Shown: piece by piece, positions 31,042 to 39,099 of the stretch
Layout of the letters: every line of letters begins with the position of its first letter
Numbering within the stretch: position 1 is the stretch's first letter
From: Roseiarcus sp963794155
GTDB lineage: Bacteria; Pseudomonadota; Alphaproteobacteria; Rhizobiales; Beijerinckiaceae
NCBI GenBank assembly: GCA_963794155.1
Contig: CAWCCX010000006.1
Coordinates: 1 to 64,000, forward strand
DNA length: 64,000 bases
Reading direction: 5' to 3'
Position numbers and translations under genes: made by a program
Notes under the pieces: generated by a model
Databases searched by the model: none
The model's input: only the letters and a program-made list of their open reading frames with translations
What the model was told of the DNA's origin: nothing

Positions 31042-32274
31042 ATGGCACGCGCCGGAGCTTCCTTCGACCGACCGACAATCGAAGTCGCGGATATTCTGCG
31101 TCGCCATGGCGAGGCCTATCTTCGCGATCACGTCGGACATGTAGGGCGGACCGAGCAGCGCGTGATGAGCGCGATCGCGGCGTGCCGAACGGCGGCGCTC
31201 GGCGGCCATGTCGAAGCCTGCGACGATTGTGGCGCGACGCGCATCGCTTACAACTCGTGCCGCAATCGGCACTGCCCGAAGTGCCAAGGAGCGGCGCGGG
31301 CGCAATGGCTAGCCCACCGGCAGGCCGAACTGTTGCCGGTTCCCTATTTCCACCTCGTGTTCACGCTGCCCGCGCCGATCGCGGCTGTCGCCTTCCAGAA
31401 TAAGAGCGCCGTCTATGCGATGCTGTTCAAGACCGCCATTGAGGCCGTGACCACGCTGGCCGCCAATCACCGCAGGCTCGGAGCGCGGATCGGCGGCCTG
31501 GCCATCCTGCACACTTGGGGGCAGGCGCTGACGCACCACCCTCACATCCATTGCGTCGTCCCCGGCGGCGGACTTTCCATCGACGGCTCCCGATGGATCG
31601 AGGCGCGCTCGAGCTTCTTTCTGGCCGTCAAGCCGCTCGCCCGGCTGTTCCGTCGCCTGTTCCTCGAACGCCTGCAAGCCGCCTTCGACGCGAAGGGCCT
31701 CGGATTCTTCGGTGATCTCGCCTATCTCGCCGATCGCGCCGCCTTCGCCGCACAGCTGGCTGCGGTGCGTCGCCTCGATTGGATCGTCTACGCCAAGAAG
31801 CCCCTTGGCGGACCCGCGCGAGTTCTCGCCTATCTCGGCCGCTACACCCATCGCGTCGCCATCGCCAACAGCCGCATCCAAGCCTGCGACGACGAACATG
31901 TCAGATTGACCTGGAAGGACTATCGCGAGGACGGCGCCGTAAAGACCATGAATTTGAAGCCCGACGAGTTCATCCGGCGCTTCCTGCTCCACGCCTTGCC
32001 CGACGGCTTCCATCGCATTCGTCACTTTGGATTCCTCGCCAATGGCCATCGAACCGAAAGGCTGGCCCTCTGTCGCTCGCTCCTGGCAAGCCAGGTCGAG
32101 CCGACAGCGCACGGAAAGGAAGAACCGGCCTCGCCCGAACCGGACAACAGTAACGGCGTCGATCCTCCGCCCTGTCCGGATTGCGGCGGGCCGATGAGGT
32201 TCGTCGCCGACCTTCCTCGTAGCGGCGAACGGCCTCGGTCCAAGACGTCGTCGTTTTGGTGCGATACTTCATGA
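31042..32274 (+). CDS. IS91-family HUH transposase
   Basis: A 410-residue rolling-circle transposase. An N-terminal zinc-binding segment CDDCGATRIAYNSCRNRHCP (with CPKCQ following) precedes the HUH metal motif in LTHHPHIHCVVPGGG; the catalytic tyrosine is probably in YLGRYTHRVAIANSRI. The C-terminal part has FIRRFLLHALPDGFHRIRHF, another family block, and a final CPDCGGPM zinc knuckle. It nicks one strand and mobilises the element through a single-strand intermediate. It begins 22 bases after the recombinase and appears intact. Confidence 0.9.
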   Translation: MARAGASFDRPTIEVADILRRHGEAYLRDHVGHVGRTEQRVMSAIAACRTAALGGHVEACDDCGATRIAYNSCRNRHCPKCQGAARAQWLAHRQAELLPVPYFHLVFTLPAPIAAVAFQNKSAVYAMLFKTAIEAVTTLAANHRRLGARIGGLAILHTWGQALTHHPHIHCVVPGGGLSIDGSRWIEARSSFFLAVKPLARLFRRLFLERLQAAFDAKGLGFFGDLAYLADRAAFAAQLAAVRRLDWIVYAKKPLGGPARVLAYLGRYTHRVAIANSRIQACDDEHVRLTWKDYREDGAVKTMNLKPDEFIRRFLLHALPDGFHRIRHFGFLANGHRTERLALCRSLLASQVEPTAHGKEEPASPEPDNSNGVDPPPCPDCGGPMRFVADLPRSGERPRSKTSSFWCDTS

Positions 32275-32641
32275 GCGCCGCTGTGACGATCCCGCCCACA
32301 ATCACGGTTCGCGCCCTTTCCGTCACGCCAACAATCGGAGGCGGTCGAAACAACTTGAGCCCTCCCGAAGTCGCAGCGCTCATCAGACGCTACTGGCGCG
32401 CACTTCCAGCCCATGCAAGCCCCGTTTCGCTGTCGGCCGCTCGCCAAACCCATCATGTTCGCCGCGCGTCGCAAGCCGAAGCGACGAAAGCGCGCTCGCG
32501 CCTTACACAAAGCCCATAGCGCCGCCAGCCAACCTCCCCGCGACTTCGTTCAATCCGGCTTCAATGAGGTAAGCTACCCTATGCTCGCAATGTTGCGCCG
32601 CGGACCTCACAGAAGCCTCTAATTCCCGACGCGGGCTCGCC
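32275..32641. other. Non-coding tail between IS91 and IS630 remnants
   Basis: About 370 bases without a supported gene. The first half is compositionally like the transposase and probably belongs to the IS91 3' region; the stretch near 32550-32575 (ttcaatccggcttcaatg) resembles the distal sequence of related elements and is the best place to look for the replication-origin end. The part from about 32600 leads into the IS630 remnant. Confidence 0.4.
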
Positions 32642-33576
32642 GTGCGAATCTGCGCGATGCGCGCTGGAAGATTGCTCTCCGTCTCGTCCGCCGATATTCG
32701 TCGGCTCAAAACCCTGGTTCAAGACCGCAACACGCCGCAGAAGCACGTCTGGCGGGCTGAAATCGTGCTGTTGACCGCCGGTGGCGTTGGCACAAATGCG
32801 ATTATGTGGCGCACGGCCAAGTCGAAGACCTGCGTTTGGTGCTGGCAGGAGCGCTTTATCGAGGAGGGATTCGACGGACTGCTGCGCGCGTCCTGATGGC
32901 GAAGGCGGCCGGGCTCAGCGTCAGTTCGGTTCAACGCATCTGGCGCGCCCATGGTCCGCAATCGCACCGGACGCGCCAGTTCAAGCTGTCCAACGACCCG
33001 CGCTTCGTCGACATATTACGCGACGTCGTCGGACTCTATGTCGATCCGCCCGCACACGCCATCGTCCTGTCGGTCGACGAAAAGAGCCAGATTCAGGCGC
33101 TTGACCGCACCCAGCCCGGACTGCCGCTGGGGCGCGCCGGAACCATGACGCACGACTATGAGCTGCACGGCACGACGACGCTGTTCGCCGCGATGAATAT
33201 CCTCGACGGCACGGTGATCGGCCGCAACATGCAGCGCCATCGCCATCAAGAGTTCATCCGTTTCCTCAATGTCGTCGAGAAACAGGTTCCCGTGGGAAAG
33301 ACGATCCACGCGATCGTCGACAACTACGCCGCCCATAAGCATCCCAATGTTCGACAATGGCTCGAACGTCATCCGCGATGGACGTTCCACTTCACGCCGA
33401 CATCCGCTTCCTGGCTCAACGCGGTCGAGGGCTTCTTCGCGACCCTCACCAAGCGGAGGCTCAAGCGTGGCGTCTTTCGCTCGGTCGCCGACCTACAAGC
33501 CGCAATCAACCGTTTCCTCGACGAGCACAATCAGCAATCCAGGCCCTTCACTTGGACCGCCGACCAGATCCACTAG
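32642..33576 (+). pseudogene. IS630-family transposase with internal and terminal deletions
   Basis: The first frame carries the helix-turn-helix half (HVWRAEIVLLTAGGVGTNAI, KSKTCVWCWQERFIEEGF, DGLLR) and then stops; the second resumes at MAKAAGLSVSSVQRIWRAHG. From knowledge of this family about 35-40 residues are missing between them. The DDE residues remain: IVLSVDEKSQIQALDRT, AIVDNYAAHKHPNV and SWLNAVEGFFATLTKRRLK. The end is also shortened: FTWTADQIH joins the WTADP segment directly to the terminal IH. Two deletions in one copy mean it is dead. It belongs to a different IS630 subgroup than the copy at 18863. Confidence 0.8.
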
Positions 33577-33597
33577 TTCTAGTGTGTCACGAACTAG
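33573..33597. repeat. Inverted repeat copy A, also a small hairpin
   Basis: CTAGTTC (33573-33579) and GAACTAG (33591-33597) are a perfect 7-base inverted repeat around 11 bases, directly at the stop of the IS630 remnant; it may be the outer end of that element. The first 18 bases recur in inverted orientation at 34602-34619 with one mismatch. Confidence 0.55.
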
Positions 33598-33603
33598 CCC
33601 CGA

Positions 33604-34236
33604 TTACATTGGCGGGACGAGTCCGTCCTTGCCGAACAGAACCGCGCCGGCATGTATGGAGCCGTCCGCCTGGCGCTGGCCCGGCACAAATACCGCTTGG
33701 CCGACCTGAATGTCCGCGGCGCTCGACGGCACTAGCGCGACGACCGGCACATTCGCGGGAATGTCGATCTTCTTCTCGCCGCCCTTGTAGGTCAGCGTTA
33801 CGGTTTGGCCGTCGACGGCCTTGACCGCGTTGGAGACGGTTGCGTTGGTCATCATGCTGGAGCCCGGCAGATCCCAGGGATAATGGCCCTCGGCTGTCCC
33901 CCTCATGTTATCCGGAAATACGACAACTTCCACTGATCGCAACGTGGAATCGGGCTGAGTGGCCGTCGCGGTGCCGATGAACGTGCCTTGTTTGATATCC
34001 GCCATCGACGCCTTGACGACCGCGATCGCGCCAAACTTGTCGGCTAACGTGATCGCCACGTCCTTGCCGTCCTTGGCATGGACGACAAGTTTCGTGCCCT
34101 CGAGGCTTGCGACCGTGCCTCGCACCCGCGCCGGTTCGCCGTCCGCGCGGGCCGGTCCACTACTCAATGCGATCGGAACCAGAATAGCGGCGACAACGGG
34201 CGCAAGACGCCCGAAGCCATACTTCGGCTGCATCAT
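33604..34236 (-). CDS. Secreted hypothetical protein, DUF5666-like repeats
   Basis: A 210-residue exported protein. The ATG at 34236 has a good gggaggaaac site; a signal peptide (MMQPKYGFGRLAPVVAAILV) is cut near GPARA-DG. The mature protein has two similar modules: RVRGTVASLEGTKLVVHAKD followed by GKDVAITLADKFGAIAVVKA, and then VDGQTVTLTYKGGEKKIDIP with NVPVVALVPSSAADIQVGQA, the pattern of small beta-barrel (OB-like/DUF5666) repeats in which a cofactor-free barrel is assumed. It lies inside a pair of inverted repeats (33573 and 34602) among mobile-element remnants, so it may be recently acquired. Function unknown; periplasmic. Confidence 0.65.
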   Translation of the reverse strand: MMQPKYGFGRLAPVVAAILVPIALSSGPARADGEPARVRGTVASLEGTKLVVHAKDGKDVAITLADKFGAIAVVKASMADIKQGTFIGTATATQPDSTLRSVEVVVFPDNMRGTAEGHYPWDLPGSSMMTNATVSNAVKAVDGQTVTLTYKGGEKKIDIPANVPVVALVPSSAADIQVGQAVFVPGQRQADGSIHAGAVLFGKDGLVPPM

Positions 34237-34727
34237 TAGTTTCCTCCCATGTTTACGAGCTTCCAACGCAAGTCCGAGGCTCGCGCCAATTCCCGCTGAC
34301 CACTTCGGACCGACGCTCGGGCGGCGTCCGCTGACACTTCGTCGGCTTTCGGCTTCCCGTGAAAGGCACTCAGATCGGGCGCAACCAGCTTTAACCGACA
34401 TTCCATATAAACGGCGGAACCGGAGTTAGTCTGCCCCTGTTACCCCGATCTGACAAGCTCATGCTGTCGCCTCGGCCGCCGCCAACAGGCGCCGTCGCTC
34501 CGACCCGAACGGCATATCGAAAACTCGATCGCGACAATCCGCCGTGTTGCCAAGCCTTCCCACCTCGACCACCTATGCGACCACCCCTACCGAGGATCGT
34601 CGTGACACAGTAGAACTAGTGGTCAAAGTCTGTCACTTGAGTCCCGCAGGGGGAAACCACACGGCCAGAACCACATTGGCCCAAGGTCTGTTGCCGGGCC
34701 GGAGGCCAAGGGCGCGAGCGCGAGCCG
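34237..34727. other. Gap of about 490 bases without a supported gene
   Basis: Contains the upstream region of the secreted protein gene and the second copy of the 18-base inverted repeat at 34602-34619. Open frames here have no family resemblance or ribosome-binding site. Two GTCAC-type motifs (gtgacacag, gtctgtcac) near 34600-34640 hint at an old element end. Confidence 0.4.
34602..34619. repeat. Inverted repeat copy B
   Basis: GTGACACAGTAGAACTAG is the reverse complement of 33573-33590 with 17 of 18 bases identical. The pair brackets about 1 kb that contains one secreted-protein gene and no transposase, so it may mark a passenger segment or two ends of related insertion sequences. Confidence 0.5.
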
Positions 34728-35057
34728 TTGTGTACATTGGTGAGGCGCCTATTCGCGGACCAGCGCTACGGCGTCGGGACCGGCCGGGAATCGCAGTATG
34801 GCCATCACGCGATTGCGGTGTTCCGGGTCGGACGGCCGGCGATGGACATGACGCGACGGCTGATGAACACGGTGATCACGACCTATGGACGCGACGTGGC
34901 GACGGCCAACACGGAATTCCAGCGTGTCGGCGCCACGATGTCGGGCCGGCAGAGCCATGTCTGGCTACGCACCGACCAAGGTTGGCGAATTACAGCCGCG
35001 CATGTCAGTCTCCTGCCACCGGCGCCGGTTGCGCAGCCGACGTCCATGTCGAGGTAG
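34728..35057 (+). pseudogene. 5'-truncated AtzH-like/HpxZ-like (DUF3225, SnoaL fold) gene
   Basis: The frame preserves a long run typical of AtzH-like proteins: HHAIAVFRVGRPAMDM, then VITTYGRDVATANTEFQRVG and GRQSHVWLRTDQGWRITAAH, ending VSLLP. Intact proteins of this family are about 120-130 residues and begin with a segment holding the catalytic-cone helix; here the first 25-30 residues and the start region are missing. No ribosome-binding site precedes the first ATG. The family is associated with oxalurate or cyanuric-acid catabolism, but no such partner is present. Confidence 0.6.
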
Positions 35058-35132
35058 AGACTGCGAGCAGCGGTGGCCCGGCTCGACTTGATTGCACTCA
35101 TTCACCACACCCGTCGGGGAACGACCGCTTTT

Positions 35133-35357
35133 TGCGGATAGTGTTGAAAAACTCGAATTTCCGCATCGATCACAATTCAGGAGACCGCTGGCGGCCTCGG
35201 TGAAAAATTCCTTAGGGGGTCGGCGGACCGACCGGGTTTGCCGCGTGCGACGCTCCTATATGCCCTGCCGTGAGGAGTATCGGCTGAGTTGACGCGACGC
35301 CCGCGAAAACGAGATTTTAGCGGTGGCTCAATTTCCGAGTTTTTCAACACTATTTGC
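35133..35357. mobile_element. MITE-like element with perfect 18-base inverted ends
   Basis: ATAGTGTTGAAAAACTCG at 35138-35155 is repeated exactly in reverse complement at 35336-35353; the outer five bases (tgcgg and ttgcg) partly match too. The element is about 225 bases with no transposase and no recognisable coding sequence. Terminal sequences of this kind occur at ends of DDE insertion sequences, so it is probably a non-autonomous derivative. Confidence 0.65.
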
Positions 35358-35420
35358 GCGTAGCAGACGGCGGAATCGCAATGCGGACGTTGTCGAGAGA
35401 TTGAACGTCGGAGTTCGACC

Positions 35421-35900
35421 TTAAGCGGGAGATTCACGGGGCCGCGGGTCAGCTGTACGTCCGAGTACGTGCCACACCTCCATTTCATTGGAGCCTTTCA
35501 CCTTGATGGTGCCGCGGGATTCGCAATCGAATTGGTCCTCGATCAGGTCATAGGTGCGGCGGGTGATCTGGATGGTTCCGCTTGCGCCGTGGGATTCCAT
35601 GAGGCTTGCCAGGTTCACGGCCGCGCCCCAGAGGTCGTAGATGAACTTCTTCCTACCAATGACACCCGCCACTACCGGGCCGGAGTTGACGCCGATACGG
35701 AACGCGAGCTTGTCATCGCCGAATGTCCGCGTGGCCACGGCCTCGCGCATGTCGATCGCAAGTTGCACGAGAGCGGCCGCGTGGTCAGGGCGCTCCCGCG
35801 GCACCCCCGCCGCGACGATGTAGCAGTCGCCGATGGTCTTGATCTTCAGGCCGCGGCGTCTGTTGGTACAGAAGTTGGTATTTGCACTTCGTTCACACAA
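35421..35900 (-). pseudogene. C-terminal fragment of a class III adenylate/guanylate cyclase
   Basis: The segment LKIKTIGDCYIVAAGVP and then HAAALVQLAIDMREAV, FRIGVNSGPVVAGVIGRKKF and YDLWGAAVNLASLMESHG form the second half of a class III cyclase catalytic domain, with the Asp of IGDCY and the Asn/Arg region near VNLAS. The usual first metal-binding aspartate (FADIxGFT) and any sensor domain are missing; homology stops abruptly near 35870, where AT-rich sequence begins. So this is the tail of a formerly longer gene, cut by recombination in the mobile-element zone. Confidence 0.7.
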
Positions 35901-35980
35901 AAAAATGCGACAAAATCAATTAGTTATATCTATTTTTCGATTCCCTCAACCGCACCAAATCTCGAAGCTCGCTCCTATCC

Positions 35981-36236
35981 GCGCGGGAGGATCAGGCTAA
36001 AATCAACCTGATCGGCTATAGCCAGACCCTGCGCGGCCACGTCGACCGCATCGCTCGCGCCATCAACGTTCCAAATGCTCAACCCAACAGTCAGGGCGTC
36101 GCCAACGTCAGCCCCATCTTCCCCTGGGTGCGCTTGGCCCAGCGCATCCCAGTCTGTGTCCGTATTGACGAGGCGCCGCGAGGTTGCTCTTGTTGCCGGA
36201 ATGACCGCCACGGTCGAGATTGAAGCGGGCTGGCGA
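35981..36236 (+). pseudogene. C-terminal fragment of a HlyD/AaeA-like membrane fusion protein
   Basis: The frame AREDQAKINLIGYSQTLRGH followed by VDRIARAINVPNAQPNSQG, FPWVRLAQRIPVCVRID and, after a one-base shift near 36165-36175, VALVAGMTATVEIEA, is the end of a periplasmic adaptor of aromatic-acid or drug efflux pumps. The N-terminal two thirds (membrane anchor, hairpin) are absent. It abuts the truncated cyclase, so the junction near 35900-35975 is a deletion scar. The AraC gene follows 40 bases later. Confidence 0.6.
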
Positions 36237-36278
36237 GAGGTTAAGTTTATCGGCAATCCCACCCAAGTGACGCCAAGA

Positions 36279-37313
36279 ATGGAAAACATAGGCTTTACAG
36301 AGAAACTCTTTTCGGCGGCAAAAATAAATGCGGTCGTCGATGCGTTGGTCGGCGAAGGCGCATCGCCTTACGATGCGCTGGTGGATGCTGACGTGAGTCT
36401 TCCGGACCTGAATTCGCCGGCGACACGCATTTCACGGAGTCAATTGATCCAATGCTATCGAAACGCGATTGCCCTGTCGCGCGATTCGCATTTGCCCTAT
36501 ACAATCGGTTCCGGCCTCCACCTGTCGGCCTATGGAATGTACGGCTATGCGATGCTGTGCAGCACCGATTTCCGCAGGACGATGGACTTCGCCGTCCGAT
36601 ATCATCAATTGGCCACGCCTTTGGCGACGATTGCCTTCGATGAGCGCGATCGTCTCGGGACGTGGACCATCGAACCGCTGATGCATCCGGAAATCAACTC
36701 TCAGCTCTACCGCTTTGTCACAGAGCTGCAGATTGCGACCCACATCTCCTTGCATCGCGACATCATGGGCGAACCGTTCCAGCCGCGCGAGGTCTTGCTC
36801 GCCTATCGGCCGGCCGCGGACTTTCAAATCCCCCCCGCGATCGCCGGTTGTCCCGTGAGGTTCGAGCAAGATGCCAATCGGATCGTGTTCGATGCAGCGT
36901 TCCTGGACGCCGTGCCGAAGCTTGGCAACCGGATCACCTACCCGGCGGCGATTGCCCTGTGTGACGAATTGCTCGCCAACATCGCGCTGAGCGCCGGCGC
37001 GGCCGGCAAGATTCGAAGCGTGCTTTTGCGCGATGTCGCCAACCAGCCGACCCTCTCGGCCGTCGCAAGGCTGCTCAAAACCACGCCGCGCACATTGAGA
37101 CGACAACTTCAGTCCCAAAACACCTCGTTCCGACAGCTGTCCAACGAGCTCCGGGCCCATGTGGCCATACGATACCTGCGCGAGACGAAGATGACGACCG
37201 ACGATATAGCCTTCGCGCTTGGTTATAGCGACGCGGCCAACTTCCGCCATGCCTTTCGGCGATGGACCGGAAGGACGCCTCACGAGTTTCGGGAGCAGAC
37301 GATGGACCTGTAA
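36279..37313 (+). CDS. AraC-family transcriptional regulator
   Basis: A 344-residue regulator with an N-terminal arabinose-binding-like domain of the OruR/PhaR-like type (IGSGLHLSAYGMYGYAMLCS and FAVRYHQLATPLATIAFDE) and a C-terminal double helix-turn-helix: LSAVARLLKTTPRTLRRQLQ (first helix pair) and TDDIAFALGYSDAANFRHAF with RRWTGRTPHEFR. The frame extends upstream without stop, but homology begins at 36279, so that ATG is chosen. Directly downstream, two direct repeats 21 bases apart precede the PHA genes; this is the spacing of AraC-type tandem half-sites, so this protein is likely the activator of the locus. Confidence 0.88.
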   Translation: MENIGFTEKLFSAAKINAVVDALVGEGASPYDALVDADVSLPDLNSPATRISRSQLIQCYRNAIALSRDSHLPYTIGSGLHLSAYGMYGYAMLCSTDFRRTMDFAVRYHQLATPLATIAFDERDRLGTWTIEPLMHPEINSQLYRFVTELQIATHISLHRDIMGEPFQPREVLLAYRPAADFQIPPAIAGCPVRFEQDANRIVFDAAFLDAVPKLGNRITYPAAIALCDELLANIALSAGAAGKIRSVLLRDVANQPTLSAVARLLKTTPRTLRRQLQSQNTSFRQLSNELRAHVAIRYLRETKMTTDDIAFALGYSDAANFRHAFRRWTGRTPHEFREQTMDL

Positions 37314-37324
37314 AGGCTCGCGAA

Positions 37325-37360
37325 TGGCCTATTTGCACCCGCTAGTGGCCCAATTGCACC
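37325..37360 (+). promoter_or_regulatory. Tandem AraC-type operator upstream of the PHA genes
   Basis: TGGCCTATTTGCACC (37325-37339) and TGGCCCAATTGCACC (37346-37360) are direct repeats, 13 of 15 bases identical, offset by exactly 21 bases (two helical turns). They lie just after the AraC gene and 84 bases before the acyl-CoA ligase start, where an activator would contact RNA polymerase. Confidence 0.65.
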
Positions 37361-37443
37361 TTGACGCGGGGGCGCACGCACGAGAGCGTGCAGGGGTCAC
37401 CGCCCTCCTTTAGCGCGCGGAATAACGGAATGGGAGGACGCCG

Positions 37444-39099
37444 ATGAACGAGAGAAACATCGCAGTAACGCCGTCGGCCTATTCTTATCCTTTGCTGATC
37501 AAGCAGCTGCTCCATGCTCCGCTCATGCAGGCCGAGCAGCAAGAGATCGTCTATCGCGATCTTAAACGCATGACGTACGCGGAGCTGCGCGCCCGGATCG
37601 GCCGACTGGGGAGCGCTCTTGCAAAGATTGGCGTGCGCCCGGGCGATACGGTCGGAGTCCTGGACTGGGACAGCAACAGATTTCTTGAGGCCTTTTTCGC
37701 CATCCCGATGATGGGAGTGGTGATGCAGACGGTCAACGTGCGGCTGTCGCCGGAGCAGGTCGCCTATACGATCGACCATGCCGGCTCTTCGACCCTGCTG
37801 GTCAACGACGAGTTCTTCGACCTCGTGCAGTCGATTTTGCCCAAATTGCCCAAGGTCAGGCAGCTTGTCGTTCTCAGCGACCGCAAGGAGCCGGCGACGG
37901 GAGAACTGCAATTCGTCGGCGAATACGAGCAGCTTCTCTCCGCCGCCTCGCCCGACTTTTCCTTTCCTGATTTCGACGAGAATGCCCAGGCCACGACATT
38001 CTACACGACGGGAACCACTGGCCTCCCGAAAGGCGTCTACTACAGCCATCGGCAACTCGTGCTGCATGCTCTGGCGGAGCTCGCTGTCTTTGGCCTGGCG
38101 GAAAAACAAGGCGGCTTCCACCGCGACGACGTCTATATGCCGATCACTCCGATGTTTCACGTGCACGCATGGGGCTTTCCGTGGGCGGCGACGCTCGCCG
38201 GCGTCAAGCAGGTGTATCCCGGCCGATACGATCCTGCGCTGCTCATCAAACTGATCAAGACTGAAGGCGTAACCTTCACTCATGGCGTGCCGACCATTCT
38301 GCAAATGCTGCTCGATGCGGCGACAAAAGCCGACGTCGATCTTGCCGGCCTAAAAATGGTGATCGGCGGCTCGGCGTTGCCAAAAGCGCTCGCCAGGCAG
38401 GCGATGGACAAAGGGGTCGACGTGTTCGCGGGTTACGGCATGTCGGAGACCGGCCCGCTGCTGACCGTGGCGCATCTTCAGTCCAGCGATCTGTCAGGCG
38501 ATCCTGATCAGGAGGTCGGGATTCGCGCCAAGGCGGGCCGGGCTTGCCCGCTGGTCGATCTGCGGATTGTGGATCCGGACATGAAGGATGCGGCTCGAGA
38601 TGGCGCGACATCGGGCGAAGTCGTGGTCCGAGCCCCCTGGCTTACGAGCGGCTACTTCAACAACCCCGAGGCTTCCGAGCAACTGTGGGTCGGCGGCTAC
38701 CTCCACACGAGCGACATCGGGGTGATGAGCCCTGACGGCTATCTCCAAATCACCGACCGAATAAAAGACGTCATCAAGACCGGAGGCGAATGGATCTCCT
38801 CGCTCCAGCTCGAGGACATAATCATGCACCGCGCAGGGGTGGCGGAATGCGCGGTCATCGGGGTCAAGGACGCGAGATGGGGAGAACGGCCGCTCGCGCT
38901 GATCGTGCGCGATCCAAAAACCACGCCGCCGGTGAGCGAAGAGGAGATCAAGGCCCACGTTCTGACCTACAGCGACAAGGGCGTGATCTCGAAATTCGCC
39001 GTTCCGCAGAAGATCCTCTTCGTCGACGCGCTGGCCAAGACGAGCGTCGGCAAGTTCGACAAGAGAGCGCTCCGTGCTCAATACGGCGAATTGGCATGA
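37444..39099 (+). CDS. Acyl-CoA ligase, AlkK-like medium-chain type
   Basis: A 551-residue ANL-superfamily adenylate-forming enzyme that activates a fatty acid to acyl-CoA via acyl-AMP. The P-loop is TTGTTGLPKGVYYSHRQ, followed by the A5 motif YGMSETGP, A7 YLHTSDIG, A8 ITDRIKDVIKTGGEWIS and the catalytic lysine in KTSVGKFDKR. It is cytosolic with normal length. An ATG at 37444 follows gggagga. Its TGA overlaps the phaC ATG (ATGA), implying translational coupling. Position at the head of a PHA operon suggests it supplies acyl-CoA or 3-hydroxyacyl-CoA to the synthase, or re-activates acids released by the depolymerase. Confidence 0.9.
   Translation: MNERNIAVTPSAYSYPLLIKQLLHAPLMQAEQQEIVYRDLKRMTYAELRARIGRLGSALAKIGVRPGDTVGVLDWDSNRFLEAFFAIPMMGVVMQTVNVRLSPEQVAYTIDHAGSSTLLVNDEFFDLVQSILPKLPKVRQLVVLSDRKEPATGELQFVGEYEQLLSAASPDFSFPDFDENAQATTFYTTGTTGLPKGVYYSHRQLVLHALAELAVFGLAEKQGGFHRDDVYMPITPMFHVHAWGFPWAATLAGVKQVYPGRYDPALLIKLIKTEGVTFTHGVPTILQMLLDAATKADVDLAGLKMVIGGSALPKALARQAMDKGVDVFAGYGMSETGPLLTVAHLQSSDLSGDPDQEVGIRAKAGRACPLVDLRIVDPDMKDAARDGATSGEVVVRAPWLTSGYFNNPEASEQLWVGGYLHTSDIGVMSPDGYLQITDRIKDVIKTGGEWISSLQLEDIIMHRAGVAECAVIGVKDARWGERPLALIVRDPKTTPPVSEEEIKAHVLTYSDKGVISKFAVPQKILFVDALAKTSVGKFDKRALRAQYGELA

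Larger units (their letters stand above)
30106..32600 (+). mobile_element. IS91-family element with accessory tyrosine recombinase (ends approximate)
   Basis: Two genes in the same direction, a tyrosine recombinase and an HUH transposase, form the pair found in many IS91-like elements of Alphaproteobacteria. A hairpin at 30106-30154 precedes them, and a non-coding tail (32275-32600) containing ATTCAATCCGGCTTCAATG-like sequence (ttcaatccggcttcaatg) follows. IS91 elements have no inverted ends, so exact borders cannot be set from sequence alone. Confidence 0.65.
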
